A DNA stretch of 21,389 nucleotides from a virus. Shown one piece after another: positions 7,483-14,596 of this stretch. How positions within the stretch are numbered: the first letter of the stretch is position 1; each line of letters starts with the position of its first letter. Where the stretch lies: the IMG/VR virus record IMGVR_UViG_3300048012_000026, positions 1 through 21,389 of that record. One strand, 5' to 3'. A program made the position numbers and the translations under genes. Below the pieces are notes generated by a model. That model was not told where the DNA came from. It was given only the letters and a program-made list of their open reading frames with translations, and searched no databases.

Positions 7483-7511
7483 ATAATAACAAGGTCGTAG
7501 TTATATGTCAA
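7483..7511 (-). promoter_or_regulatory. Sigma70-type promoter with A/T-tract upstream element, GIY-YIG gene
   Basis: TTGACA (7506-7511), 17-base spacer, TATTAT (7483-7488), minus strand. The predicted start of transcription is 7476, which is the A of the ATG, so the message would be leaderless. Upstream, A- and T-tracts (AAAAAAGTTTTAAAAAAG) resemble an RNA polymerase alpha-subunit UP element. That tract is part of a 36-base exact repeat shared with the promoter at 11219-11246. Confidence 0.85.
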
Positions 7512-7542
7512 CACTTTTTTAAAACTTTTTTATGGTAATTTT
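7507..7542 (-). repeat. 36-base exact direct repeat, copy 1 (upstream promoter element)
   Basis: Identical over 36 bases to 11242-11277. It spans from the -35 box through A/T-tracts into the last codons of the glycosyltransferase-like gene (ending at 7530). It probably represents a reused UP-element plus -35 module rather than a mobile element, as no other sequence is shared around it. Confidence 0.9.
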
Positions 7543-8522
7543 ACCATTTCTAGTTCGTTCATCCGATCGGAGAATTCGGCAAAGTACTGGTCTTCAGTGA
7601 GCAGCACCTTGGAGTAGTTGTTTCTGTACTCCTCCAATTTTTGGTTTAGAACTTCTTCGTCCCTCAACTCAAGGATGCGTTCCTCAAGTTCTTCGAACGT
7701 TTGAACTCTCTGCCAAGGGTCTATGTTGTAGGTGTTGTCAATGTCGTAGTCTTGCCAAACGAAAGGTATCATACCAATCGATAGTGCCTCTGGGTATCTC
7801 GATGTGGTTGCTTGAGGATCTAACCAGTTGAAACACAGGGTTGCACGAGCGGGTTCTAACATCGGATATAGTTTGTTCCAATCCTTGATCCACTTCGACT
7901 GCCTCTTCACACCAGAAGGAAATCCACCGACCATGACGGTCGACAACTGAGACCGATAGATTTTACGAATCGTCTTCTCTCTGTCGTTCCCGTGTTTCAT
8001 CCTTCCCCAGTACGCAAAATCAATACTCTTACCTTCATACATCATTTCCGTAATCGGGTTTTTGAGTCTTTGAATGAAATGGTATTTCATACCATGAATG
8101 TTTCCGCTGAAATCAATCTCATCGATAGTGATAAAGTGTTTGATGTCCGGCAAAAAACTTCGATACAATTCTTCAGTGTCTCCCCGATCACTCCTAAACA
8201 TGACCACAGTCTTGCCTGCAAAGTAAGGTGCAATCTTCTCAATGTGTGACTCACTCTTCGCCAAGTCTTTTGGGTTCATTTGTAACTCACCGTGATATCT
8301 GAACTCACTATCACTGGGAATAACAATGACATCCGCCCACTCAATGGTCTCTGGCGTTCGTTTAGGTGTCGATCCATCCAAGGAACAATTGTATGTGTCA
8401 TAATTGTGTTGTGGGTTTGCCTTCATCCACTTGACATAGTTTTCAAAAAAACTGTCAAGGACGGTTTGCAGCGGTCCTTCATATCGGACAAAAGATCTGA
8501 GTCTCGCAATAGTAATATTCAT
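7530..8522 (-). CDS. Glycosyltransferase-like protein (GT-B type)
   Basis: A 330-residue protein with no membrane segment. The C-terminal part around residues 222-265 reads CFNWLDPQATTSRYPEALSI and then GMIPFVWQDYD, like the nucleotide-sugar-binding end of GT-B glycosyltransferases where a conserved E/xxA segment precedes a 'G-x-x-P' strand. The N-terminal half has alternating strands and helices (WADVIVIPSDSEF, KTVVMFRSDRGD) consistent with the first Rossmann lobe. The acceptor is unknown: phage DNA, cell envelope or a protein are all possible. Its start overlaps the stop of the DUF4338/Mom-like gene as ATGA, so the two are translated together from the promoter at 9656-9684. The fold assignment is by eye and moderate. 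Confidence 0.55.
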   Translation of the reverse strand: MNITIARLRSFVRYEGPLQTVLDSFFENYVKWMKANPQHNYDTYNCSLDGSTPKRTPETIEWADVIVIPSDSEFRYHGELQMNPKDLAKSESHIEKIAPYFAGKTVVMFRSDRGDTEELYRSFLPDIKHFITIDEIDFSGNIHGMKYHFIQRLKNPITEMMYEGKSIDFAYWGRMKHGNDREKTIRKIYRSQLSTVMVGGFPSGVKRQSKWIKDWNKLYPMLEPARATLCFNWLDPQATTSRYPEALSIGMIPFVWQDYDIDNTYNIDPWQRVQTFEELEERILELRDEEVLNQKLEEYRNNYSKVLLTEDQYFAEFSDRMNELEMVKLP

Positions 8523-9631
8523 CGTATGATATCAATCTCGTTCATAGTTTCTTGGTTCCAAACCTCCAGCGAATGACGAACTCGATCTTCTCGTGTCAGT
8601 TTTTCGTATCGTTTGGTCGCGAGTTTCTTCCACCAGTTAACAACGTTGTCCAACTCAAATCGATCGAAATTCTCCGCCTTGACTAACTTATCGGTATTTC
8701 CAAGAAGAACGTCACGCACATTCGAATAACCATATTCGGACATGTAGAAACGTTTTTGTGTTGTGACATCACCCGCAGTCGCAATCTTTTTTGAAAACAT
8801 CTCGTATGCTTTTGTATCGTGTTTTTTGAGTGATGACTTTATAACACCAACCATCTTGGTTTGCATTTTCAGTTTACGCGACGATGCACCCTTCGGTACG
8901 ATTTCTTCTCCTCCATTCTTCTCAGTGAACCAATCACGCATACGAGGATACATATCTTCGCCCAAGGTCAATAGGAACTTGGATTGTGTGTCTCCCTTAT
9001 ATCTCAGATAAGGTCTCATGCCATCATACATCGATGCGCCTTTGAGATTACCATATAGAGATGTGGTTTCAAACAGACAAAACTCTGTATCATACTTCTT
9101 GTTTAAAATTCGACGACTTTCGTGTGAACAACAGATAGCAGCGAGAAGTTTACCACCAAGGTAGTTGTACCCAAAGGGTTGAGCAGGAACAATATTGAAT
9201 CCCATAATCGCTCGACGGTTGAAGATGTCGAGATCTGGAACACCCCCAAGGTATTCATTTCTTGGTTTCGAATTTATCAGTGGGGATCCAAAACGAATGA
9301 ATCCAACAATCGTATTTGTGGTCTTCTCCATGACAACCATTTTATGTGTCTTGCCTGGCGACTCATCTGGAGAGAAAGACGCTGTTTTTTCTAATAAGGT
9401 ATCGAACATCTCGTTAGGTAGTTGTTGTATTCTAAAGTCCATATCCATAGGATGCAAATCGAACTGTTGAAAAAGATCATCCTCTACACTAAAACCGGGC
9501 AATGGTGTAGGGATGTTCCGAACACGTTCAATCTTACGCGCACGAAAATAGTCGTCTATACGTCCGAAGTTCTCGAAGTATTCGATAAATTGTAAAGACG
9601 CCCACATAGCGTCTTTCTTAGATAAAATCAT
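8519..9631 (-). CDS. DUF4338/DruA- or Mom-like protein (GNAT-like fold)
   Basis: A 370-residue protein. Its central section has the pattern of DUF4338 and Mom-like acyltransferase folds: TNTIVGFIRFGSP at 105-117, a strand AIMGFNIVPA at 141-150, QPFGYNYLGGKLLA at 151-164, then ETTSLYG at 188-194 and GASMYDGMRPYLR near 198-210. DUF4338 occurs in the DruA defence protein, and Mom modifies adenine in phage Mu DNA; neither reaction is shown here. The last 130 residues are basic and helical (KLKMQTKMVGVIKSSLKK) and could bind nucleic acid. ATG 9631 has a GGGAG ribosome-binding site. Coupling to a glycosyltransferase-like gene hints at DNA modification or counter-defence, which is inference. Confidence 0.6.
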   Translation of the reverse strand: MILSKKDAMWASLQFIEYFENFGRIDDYFRARKIERVRNIPTPLPGFSVEDDLFQQFDLHPMDMDFRIQQLPNEMFDTLLEKTASFSPDESPGKTHKMVVMEKTTNTIVGFIRFGSPLINSKPRNEYLGGVPDLDIFNRRAIMGFNIVPAQPFGYNYLGGKLLAAICCSHESRRILNKKYDTEFCLFETTSLYGNLKGASMYDGMRPYLRYKGDTQSKFLLTLGEDMYPRMRDWFTEKNGGEEIVPKGASSRKLKMQTKMVGVIKSSLKKHDTKAYEMFSKKIATAGDVTTQKRFYMSEYGYSNVRDVLLGNTDKLVKAENFDRFELDNVVNWWKKLATKRYEKLTREDRVRHSLEVWNQETMNEIDIIR

Positions 9632-9655
9632 GTAGTACTCCCATCAATACTACAC

Positions 9656-9684
9656 ATTATACTAGAAAAATGGAGACCTGTCAA
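9656..9684 (-). promoter_or_regulatory. Consensus sigma70 promoter for the DUF4338-like/glycosyltransferase pair
   Basis: Perfect TTGACA (9679-9684), 17-base spacer and perfect TATAAT (9656-9661) on the minus strand. The predicted start near 9649 gives a leader of about 18 bases that holds a GGGAG ribosome-binding site before ATG 9631. Confidence 0.92.
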
Positions 9685-9689
9685 TAAAA

Positions 9690-10175
9690 TTATGCAGCGT
9701 CCCCATAGAGGTTCGCCTCTTTTTTGAAGCGCCATTCCTCGCGCACAGGTTCATCAAAATTTTCTAGAGAACATGCGTCCTTACCCATAGAGTCCTGTTC
9801 CCATCGACGGACACCGACAACCTCGTTCTCGAAGTTGAGTGCCTTCTTCTCGCAGTACAACTGACCGAAGTCTACCGTCGCGCAGATCGCGGACTCCCAG
9901 AACTCGATGTGGTCTTCCTCACGGAAGTCGATAAGATCGACGACCGACTCGGAGATGATGTACTCCTCAGAGTATGCAGATGAGTGCTCGATAGAACGCT
10001 CAACGTCGACCCACCACTGAGAGTCGGCAATATCCGCCGCAGAAGCAGAGATGAAATAGGTGTCGCCACCCTTGGACTTCCAGTGCTGAGGGCAGTAACC
10101 CTCACCGTCCCAATCGTGGGCACCGTAGTTCTCACGAAACTGAGTGGCGATAACAACAATAATTGAATTACTCAT
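9690..10175 (-). CDS. Conserved-type hypothetical acidic phage protein (161 aa)
   Basis: A 161-residue acidic protein with no membrane segment. It begins with a hydrophobic strand and a striking polar signature (VVIATQFRENYGAHDWDGEG, then CPQHWKSKGGDTYFI), followed by a region rich in Trp, Glu and Ser. I recall this FRENYGAHDWDG-type opening from small phage proteins of unknown function. Its codons are visibly richer in GC than the neighbours (GTC, GAC, GAG, ATC, CTC dominate), suggesting separate ancestry or strong codon selection. Its ATG overlaps the stop of the preceding 61-residue gene as TAATG and has an AGGAG ribosome-binding site, so it is part of the early accessory message. Confidence 0.75.
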   Translation of the reverse strand: MSNSIIVVIATQFRENYGAHDWDGEGYCPQHWKSKGGDTYFISASAADIADSQWWVDVERSIEHSSAYSEEYIISESVVDLIDFREEDHIEFWESAICATVDFGQLYCEKKALNFENEVVGVRRWEQDSMGKDACSLENFDEPVREEWRFKKEANLYGDAA

Positions 10176-10360
10176 TACACAAACTCCTGATATTCATCAT
10201 AGGTTAAGTACATGTCGGTAGTGGGATCAAGATAGGCACCTTCACGTGCATCATAGTACAAGACTCTATCACCGTCATAGAAAAATGGACCTTCCAGACC
10301 CACACGTTCTTGATACTTCTCGCGGGTTTCATCTGAAATGTTCAAAATTCTGTATCCCAT
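10175..10360 (-). CDS. Small hypothetical acidic protein (61 aa)
   Basis: Begins at ATG 10360 (residues GYRILNISDE), because a purine-rich ribosome-binding site (GAGAGAGG) lies 7-8 bases upstream; a further in-frame ATG at 10375 would cover that site. The 61-residue product is rich in Tyr and acidic residues, including RVLYYDAREGAYLDP and TDMYLTYDEYQEF, which looks like a small beta-rich module repeated around 'YxDxxxxxYL'. No known function. It is the first gene after the promoter at 10390-10417, and the stop overlaps the start of the next gene. Confidence 0.75.
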   Translation of the reverse strand: MGYRILNISDETREKYQERVGLEGPFFYDGDRVLYYDAREGAYLDPTTDMYLTYDEYQEFV

Positions 10361-10367
10361 AACAACC

Positions 10368-10422
10368 TCTCTCATGACTTTATGTAGCCATTATATCAAA
10401 GTATGAGAGAAAGTCAACACTT
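10368..10422 (-). repeat. Promoter-leader direct repeat, copy A
   Basis: A 55-base block holding -35, -10, leader and ribosome-binding site. It differs from 11197-11251 at only five positions while the genes that follow the two copies are unrelated, so the promoter-leader unit itself has been duplicated or exchanged. Confidence 0.9.
10390..10417 (-). promoter_or_regulatory. Sigma70-type promoter, duplicated cassette copy A
   Basis: TTGACT (10412-10417), 16-base spacer, TATAAT (10390-10395), minus strand. The leader of about 23 bases ends in a GAGAGAGG ribosome-binding site. The 55-base block 10368-10422 matches the promoter block at 11197-11251 at 50 of 55 positions. Confidence 0.9.
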
Positions 10423-10426
10423 AAAC

Positions 10427-10452
10427 GTGACTTTTTTTAGGTAATAAGTCAC
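10427..10452. repeat. Inverted repeat at the end of the 192-aa gene
   Basis: Perfect 7-base arms (GTGACTT and its complement) spaced by 12 bases, starting on the stop codon of the 10449-11027 gene. The minus strand carries an A-tract rather than a T-tract after it, so it is a poor intrinsic terminator. It may protect the mRNA end or bind a protein. Confidence 0.5.
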
Positions 10453-11027
10453 ATTATAGAGAAGAGATTTACTGTCTCTGTCCAAGTCTTAAAAAGCGAC
10501 TTTTCTCTCAGAGTATACGACCCAAAGATGTATCCCTGAGTCATTGGTACTTCTCGAACATTATCACTATGACCTTTACCGACAAAGTACTTGTTCTTAA
10601 CTGGATACTTTTTGATCACTTTGGTATCAACAACTAAAAAACGATCCCGATTTCGACTCATGGGACAGAATAAAAAAGGGACATTGGACTCAACATACTT
10701 TGTCTTTCTGCCCAAAACGTGTATCCAACGATAGTTAGTCGGCCACTCAGTGCCCCACGCATTCCATCGTTCAAGATCAATATCGAGAACGCGCTCTCCG
10801 GTATCATGGTTAAATAATGACAAATCAACACCCATTTGACCATCTACATGACGACCGACAGTCAAGGACATTTCTCCCACAATGGAAGTGATATATTCTC
10901 TGAAGTAGGAGTTGTTTCTTAAATGACGATGAATGAAGAGGTCTAAGTCTCCACAATCATCGAAAGAATTCGACCTATCCTTAAACACTTTACCATATTG
11001 TTCTATCTGTGACTTTGTTACATTCAT
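10449..11027 (-). CDS. Hypothetical phage protein (192 aa)
   Basis: A 192-residue soluble protein I do not recognise. Residues 55-100 form strands with a polar pattern (GQMGVDLSLFNHDTGERVLD, then IDLERWNAWGTEW), and 120-150 are basic with FLFCPMSRNRDRFLVVD followed by KVIKKYPVKNKY. The acidic-then-basic layout with alternating strands would fit a small nuclease-like or nucleic-acid-binding fold, but no catalytic motif is clear and I do not assign one. Its start overlaps the stop of a 55-residue gene as ATGA, so both come from the promoter at 11219-11246. Confidence 0.75.
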   Translation of the reverse strand: MNVTKSQIEQYGKVFKDRSNSFDDCGDLDLFIHRHLRNNSYFREYITSIVGEMSLTVGRHVDGQMGVDLSLFNHDTGERVLDIDLERWNAWGTEWPTNYRWIHVLGRKTKYVESNVPFLFCPMSRNRDRFLVVDTKVIKKYPVKNKYFVGKGHSDNVREVPMTQGYIFGSYTLREKSLFKTWTETVNLFSIM

Positions 11028-11191
11028 TGCAGTGGGATCTCCATCTTAGGACCAACAAACTCGTTGAGGCGGCGTTCAACTTCTTCGAACATCAAAGTGT
11101 ACTTTCGACCCTCAAGTTGACGAATGCGCATCGGGCACACTTCGTACTTCAGCTTCTCATCGTACATTGCAATCTTTTCTTCGTAAGTCAT
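11024..11191 (-). CDS. Small hypothetical protein (55 aa)
   Basis: A short gene filling the gap upstream of the 192-residue gene. It starts at ATG 11191, with a GAGAGA ribosome-binding site in the duplicated leader, and its TGA overlaps the next ATG as ATGA. The product is charged and helical, beginning MTYEEKIAMYDEKLKYEV and containing FEEVERRLNEFVGPK. Promoter, ribosome-binding site, exact coupling and codon use like its neighbours make it a real gene despite its size. A second ATG two codons upstream (11197) is possible but overlaps the ribosome-binding site. Function unknown. Confidence 0.8.
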   Translation of the reverse strand: MTYEEKIAMYDEKLKYEVCPMRIRQLEGRKYTLMFEEVERRLNEFVGPKMEIPLQ

Positions 11192-11196
11192 AATCA

Positions 11197-11251
11197 TCTC
11201 TCATCACTTTATGTACCCATTATACCAAAGTATGAGAATAAGTCAACACTT
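11197..11251 (-). repeat. Promoter-leader direct repeat, copy B
   Basis: Partner of 10368-10422 (50 of 55 bases identical). At its upstream end it joins the 36-base A/T-tract repeat at 11242-11277, which is shared instead with the GIY-YIG promoter. The three promoters are thus mosaic relatives. Confidence 0.9.
11219..11246 (-). promoter_or_regulatory. Sigma70-type promoter, duplicated cassette copy B
   Basis: TTGACT (11241-11246), 16-base spacer, TATAAT (11219-11224), minus strand, preceded by A/T-tracts like an UP element. It drives the 55- and 192-residue genes and lies directly after the gp43 stop. Confidence 0.9.
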
Positions 11252-11277
11252 TTTTAAAACTTTTTTATGGTAATTTT
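11242..11277 (-). repeat. 36-base exact direct repeat, copy 2 (upstream promoter element)
   Basis: Identical to 7507-7542. Here it lies wholly between the gp43 stop (11283) and the promoter, consistent with a regulatory role for the tract rather than coding constraint. Confidence 0.9.
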
Positions 11278-11282
11278 TCACA

Positions 11283-13754
11283 TTACCCAAAGAAATCCTC
11301 AAGGGTTGCGGCTGGTTCTGCCTTCCACCCGACCGCATCAAGGATCGGTTCCAACGGGTCAAGGAAGGTCTTATCGAACATCATGTCATAGTCTACGAAC
11401 TTGTGTAGACCGAGTTCAGGGGGTAGATTGAGAGGGAACGATACGACGTTCTGTCCCAATCGGTTAGGCAGTTTGAGGTAACAGAACTTGATCTTGGTTC
11501 CGGTCGTCACGTTTTCATAACGTGTGGTGAGATCGTTCTGTTTTATCGCGTTGTTATAGGTCAACGCGCCACGCACGTGAATCGGGCATGATTTCTTAAA
11601 AACATGTTCACGGTCGATCCACTTATCAAGGTTGGAAACACCACGAGGGAAAGACACATCTTCGGGAGGCAGAGTCTTGAAGTGGGACCGGAAGTCACTA
11701 ATATACCCTTGAGTGTCAGTCTCAGTACCTTCCACAATGACGCGGAAGATTTCCTTAAACTTATCGCGGACGACCTGCGGAGTGGAAGACTTGATTGCCT
11801 CGATACCCATCATCTTGAGTTTAGGTTCTGTGTACTGGACACCTTCGTTGTTGTGGACGTTTAGGATGTATCGTTTCTTCGCCATCCAGATCCCACGATC
11901 CGCGATCACCTCGCGTCCCATCTCCATGCGGTTGACATACGCACCCATAGCAATAGACATCTTGTCATATGACTCAGCGAGTTTCTTTTCGAAATGAGTG
12001 GAACAGATCTTGTCTAAAAACTTTACTGGATTTTTAGGAGCAAACTTGTCAACAAGGCCCCCCATCCTAATATAAACAGAGTCCGTATCAATTGCCACCA
12101 CATAGTCTTCTTCAGTTTCAAGTATTTTTTGCATTTCATTATTAACCGCCCTCTCTGCCCATTTGATCGCCAACTGACCGGCCATCGTGATAGACTCTGC
12201 GACCCGTTGATCGAAGTAACGGAACCACTTGTTACCCAACGCACCATAGAGTGAGTTCATTAGGATCTTGATTGCCATCTGTTGGTTGTTTAATGCAGTA
12301 ATCTTATACTGCAATGTCTTGTTAGGATTATTCTGATACTCTTGGTCTAACTTTAACATCTCATCTTTAATGATTCGACGTTCAGAGTAATATTGTTCAA
12401 TGATCTGTGGAATGATGCCTTTATGTTCGTGAGAGAACCTCACACCCGTAGGCGCGAGAGAATATCCCTCACCTTGGATCTGTTGACCATCAAGGAAAGA
12501 CTCTACCGATGCGTCCACCAGACCGTCCATAACGGTCTCTGGAGACATGTTATACTGAACAATGATGTTTGGGTATAGAGAGTTCAAGTCGAACGAGGTG
12601 ACCCATTCATGGGATCCTACCTGCGGTTCTTTCACGTAACCGCCTGGGTATGGGGTCTTCGGTTTTTCGGTCTTGGGTGGGATCGCGATCTTGTTCTTGT
12701 TCAGGAGTCGATAGATGATCGAGTCCCAAATATTCGTAGTACCCAAGGTATCTCCGTAGTTAACACCACCGCGATACGCCATAGTCAGAACCAGAGAAAT
12801 CAGGTCGAGTTTTTCATCAAGTTTGTGCACCAACTCCACATCTTTGACGTTGTAGTCAATAAACTTCTGGTAGTCCTCACGATAGAGAGTGTGTAGGTTT
12901 CCGTGTTCCTCATATGAGAGTTTGCGTTCGTCTAGGACGACGTGGGCGATGTGGTCAAGTCGATACGACTCTTGTTGTCCCAAGGTGTTGTATGTAAATT
13001 TTTTGAAGATTTCAATATAATCAAGATGTTCCATACCCTCAATGATGTATTCTTGATTTTCACGTCCATTGATCTTCTGCACACGTTCACGTACCGCGCC
13101 CCAAGGTGAGAGACGTTTTACTAACGTGTCGTCACCATACATTCGGTAGCATCGGTTGACGATGTAGGGGATATCGAAGAATCTTGTGTTCCATCCGGTG
13201 ATGATGTCCGGTGAATAGGTAACCCAATGGTCTACGAACTTACGCAGTAGGTCGTCCTCGTTGTCGCACTTGATGAACAGAACGTCCTCGCGCGTGGGCG
13301 TGTAGTCGTTGAGACCCCAGACCCAATACATGCCATCGTTCTTACGAATGGCGATAGAGATTATGGGATGTTCCGCAACATCTGGAGAAGGAAACCCTTG
13401 ATCGGAAGCGACCTCAATATCAATATTTAGAACTCGAACATCTTTACGTTCAAATTTAATGTTATTGGGGAAGGTCTCCGCGATGAACTGCATCGCGTAG
13501 TTGGTCATACCGTAGACCTTAAAGTTGGAGACCTCACGATATTGTTTTGTAAACTCAGTCGCCTCTTTCATGGAATCAAACTGCATTTCCATGACAGAGG
13601 TGCCATCTAGAGTTCTCCAGTCTGACGGAGAGTTCCCAGTAACATAGAGTTTAGGTTTGAAGGGTACGCGCAACTTGAACTGTTGTCCATTGTCATAGCC
13701 GCGGTATAGTATGTTGTTGCCCATTCGCAACACGGATGTATAAAATTTACTCAT
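11283..13754 (-). CDS. 43: Family B DNA polymerase, T4 gp43 type
   Basis: Replicative polymerase with proofreading. Exonuclease motifs: NIDIEVAS with Asp112/Glu114, [11 protein letters not shown] with Asn189 and Asp194, and DYNVKD with Tyr301/Asp305. Polymerase motifs: A at SFDLNSLYP (Asp389), B at KILMNSLYG (496-504), C at IDTDSV (Asp556/Asp558). The extreme C-terminus, LEDFFG, fits the clamp-binding peptide that docks on gp45. At 823 residues it is shorter than T4 gp43 (898) but like gp43 of marine relatives. The start [15 protein letters not shown] aligns with the T4 N-terminus (MKEFYISIETVGNNI), so ATG 13754 is well supported although it has no ribosome-binding site. It is transcribed from its own promoter, whose predicted start is one base before the ATG. 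Confidence 0.97.
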   Translation of the reverse strand: MSKFYTSVLRMGNNILYRGYDNGQQFKLRVPFKPKLYVTGNSPSDWRTLDGTSVMEMQFDSMKEATEFTKQYREVSNFKVYGMTNYAMQFIAETFPNNIKFERKDVRVLNIDIEVASDQGFPSPDVAEHPIISIAIRKNDGMYWVWGLNDYTPTREDVLFIKCDNEDDLLRKFVDHWVTYSPDIITGWNTRFFDIPYIVNRCYRMYGDDTLVKRLSPWGAVRERVQKINGRENQEYIIEGMEHLDYIEIFKKFTYNTLGQQESYRLDHIAHVVLDERKLSYEEHGNLHTLYREDYQKFIDYNVKDVELVHKLDEKLDLISLVLTMAYRGGVNYGDTLGTTNIWDSIIYRLLNKNKIAIPPKTEKPKTPYPGGYVKEPQVGSHEWVTSFDLNSLYPNIIVQYNMSPETVMDGLVDASVESFLDGQQIQGEGYSLAPTGVRFSHEHKGIIPQIIEQYYSERRIIKDEMLKLDQEYQNNPNKTLQYKITALNNQQMAIKILMNSLYGALGNKWFRYFDQRVAESITMAGQLAIKWAERAVNNEMQKILETEEDYVVAIDTDSVYIRMGGLVDKFAPKNPVKFLDKICSTHFEKKLAESYDKMSIAMGAYVNRMEMGREVIADRGIWMAKKRYILNVHNNEGVQYTEPKLKMMGIEAIKSSTPQVVRDKFKEIFRVIVEGTETDTQGYISDFRSHFKTLPPEDVSFPRGVSNLDKWIDREHVFKKSCPIHVRGALTYNNAIKQNDLTTRYENVTTGTKIKFCYLKLPNRLGQNVVSFPLNLPPELGLHKFVDYDMMFDKTFLDPLEPILDAVGWKAEPAATLEDFFG

Positions 13755-13761
13755 GGGACGT

Positions 13762-13790
13762 ATTATACCCCATTGTAAAGGCTATGTCAA
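13762..13790 (-). promoter_or_regulatory. Consensus sigma70 promoter for gp43
   Basis: Perfect TTGACA (13785-13790), 17-base spacer, perfect TATAAT (13762-13767), minus strand. The TGA stop of the upstream gene (13787-13789) lies inside the -35 box. Predicted transcription start 13755 is one base before the gp43 ATG, leaving no leader. Confidence 0.9.
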
Positions 13791-14596
13791 TCAATAACGT
13801 GAAAAAATTTATGCCTCTTCCAAGGTTCGTCTTGTAACTGCTGTTTGTAACTGTGATGTTCCTGAGTGACAGCGAGTCTTTTCGAAACAACCTGAGTTGT
13901 GGGCGTAGGCAACCCATGTGATTTATCCAATGGATCATTTGTATTAAAGAACTTCCCAATTTCACGACCAACGCCTATAGTATCACAGTTATGCCATGGG
14001 TGTAAAGAAGTAACGTGCTTTCCGTAGTAATTAATATCCGGATGTGATAGGTGATTTGTGGTGTATGTTCTGAAAAGACGTTGAAGAACACAGTAAGGAC
14101 CGCAGTTTATTGGAAAGTCATTGGTAGTCAACATGTGATACGCCCAGTGACAGAATCTTGGGTCGAGAGAATACATACCCATGAACAGTCCAATGTTTGC
14201 ATAGAGAGTTTCGGGTGTTAGAGTGACCAGAGCCTTAAAAGACTCGTACCGTTCTTCCAACATCCACGTGTCATGTTCGATGACCCACACGCGTTCACCG
14301 CTAACCGCACACTGACGCATGATCTCCCAGTGAGAACACATCCCAGCCTTCTCTGTAGGCGAGTGGTCGTCCTTTGGTTGACCGAACTTCTTATTGTCCA
14401 GTGTCATCAAACTACGAGACCATGTGTATCGGTCTACGTGTTCTTGGAAGTCTTCGGAGTCGGGGGTGATTGCGTCGAACTTCTCTATCGAATCAATGTA
14501 ACCCTCACGCAGAGCGCGTTCGAATGAATACTGCGAGAGTGCAGCATATTCTTCGGATACTTCGTTTCCCTTTATGACGATCTGAACTACTTTCAT
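13787..14596 (-). CDS. Glycosyltransferase-like protein (GT25-like, GT-A type)
   Basis: A 269-residue protein. Residues 79-96 (SPTEKAGMCSHWEIMRQC) followed by VWVIEHD at 103-109 resemble the 'G-x-x-x-C...SH...ilEDD' core of family 25 glycosyltransferases, with EHD in place of the metal-binding EDD. The rest contains NCGPYCVLQRL near 163 and HPWHNCDTIGVGREIG near 200, consistent with an acceptor-side lobe. The Asp-to-His change could alter metal use, so activity is uncertain. Its start overlaps the stop of the PhyH-like dioxygenase gene as ATGA: an oxidise-then-glycosylate pairing on one message is plausible but inferred. The acceptor is unknown. Confidence 0.6.
   Translation of the reverse strand: MKVVQIVIKGNEVSEEYAALSQYSFERALREGYIDSIEKFDAITPDSEDFQEHVDRYTWSRSLMTLDNKKFGQPKDDHSPTEKAGMCSHWEIMRQCAVSGERVWVIEHDTWMLEERYESFKALVTLTPETLYANIGLFMGMYSLDPRFCHWAYHMLTTNDFPINCGPYCVLQRLFRTYTTNHLSHPDINYYGKHVTSLHPWHNCDTIGVGREIGKFFNTNDPLDKSHGLPTPTTQVVSKRLAVTQEHHSYKQQLQDEPWKRHKFFHVID

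Noticed and set aside
7532-7547. Perfect hairpin ATGGTAA-TT-TTACCAT at the end of the glycosyltransferase-like gene as a terminator
   Set aside because: On the transcribed (minus) strand it is followed by A-tracts, not a T-run, and the tract is better explained as the upstream element of the next promoter.
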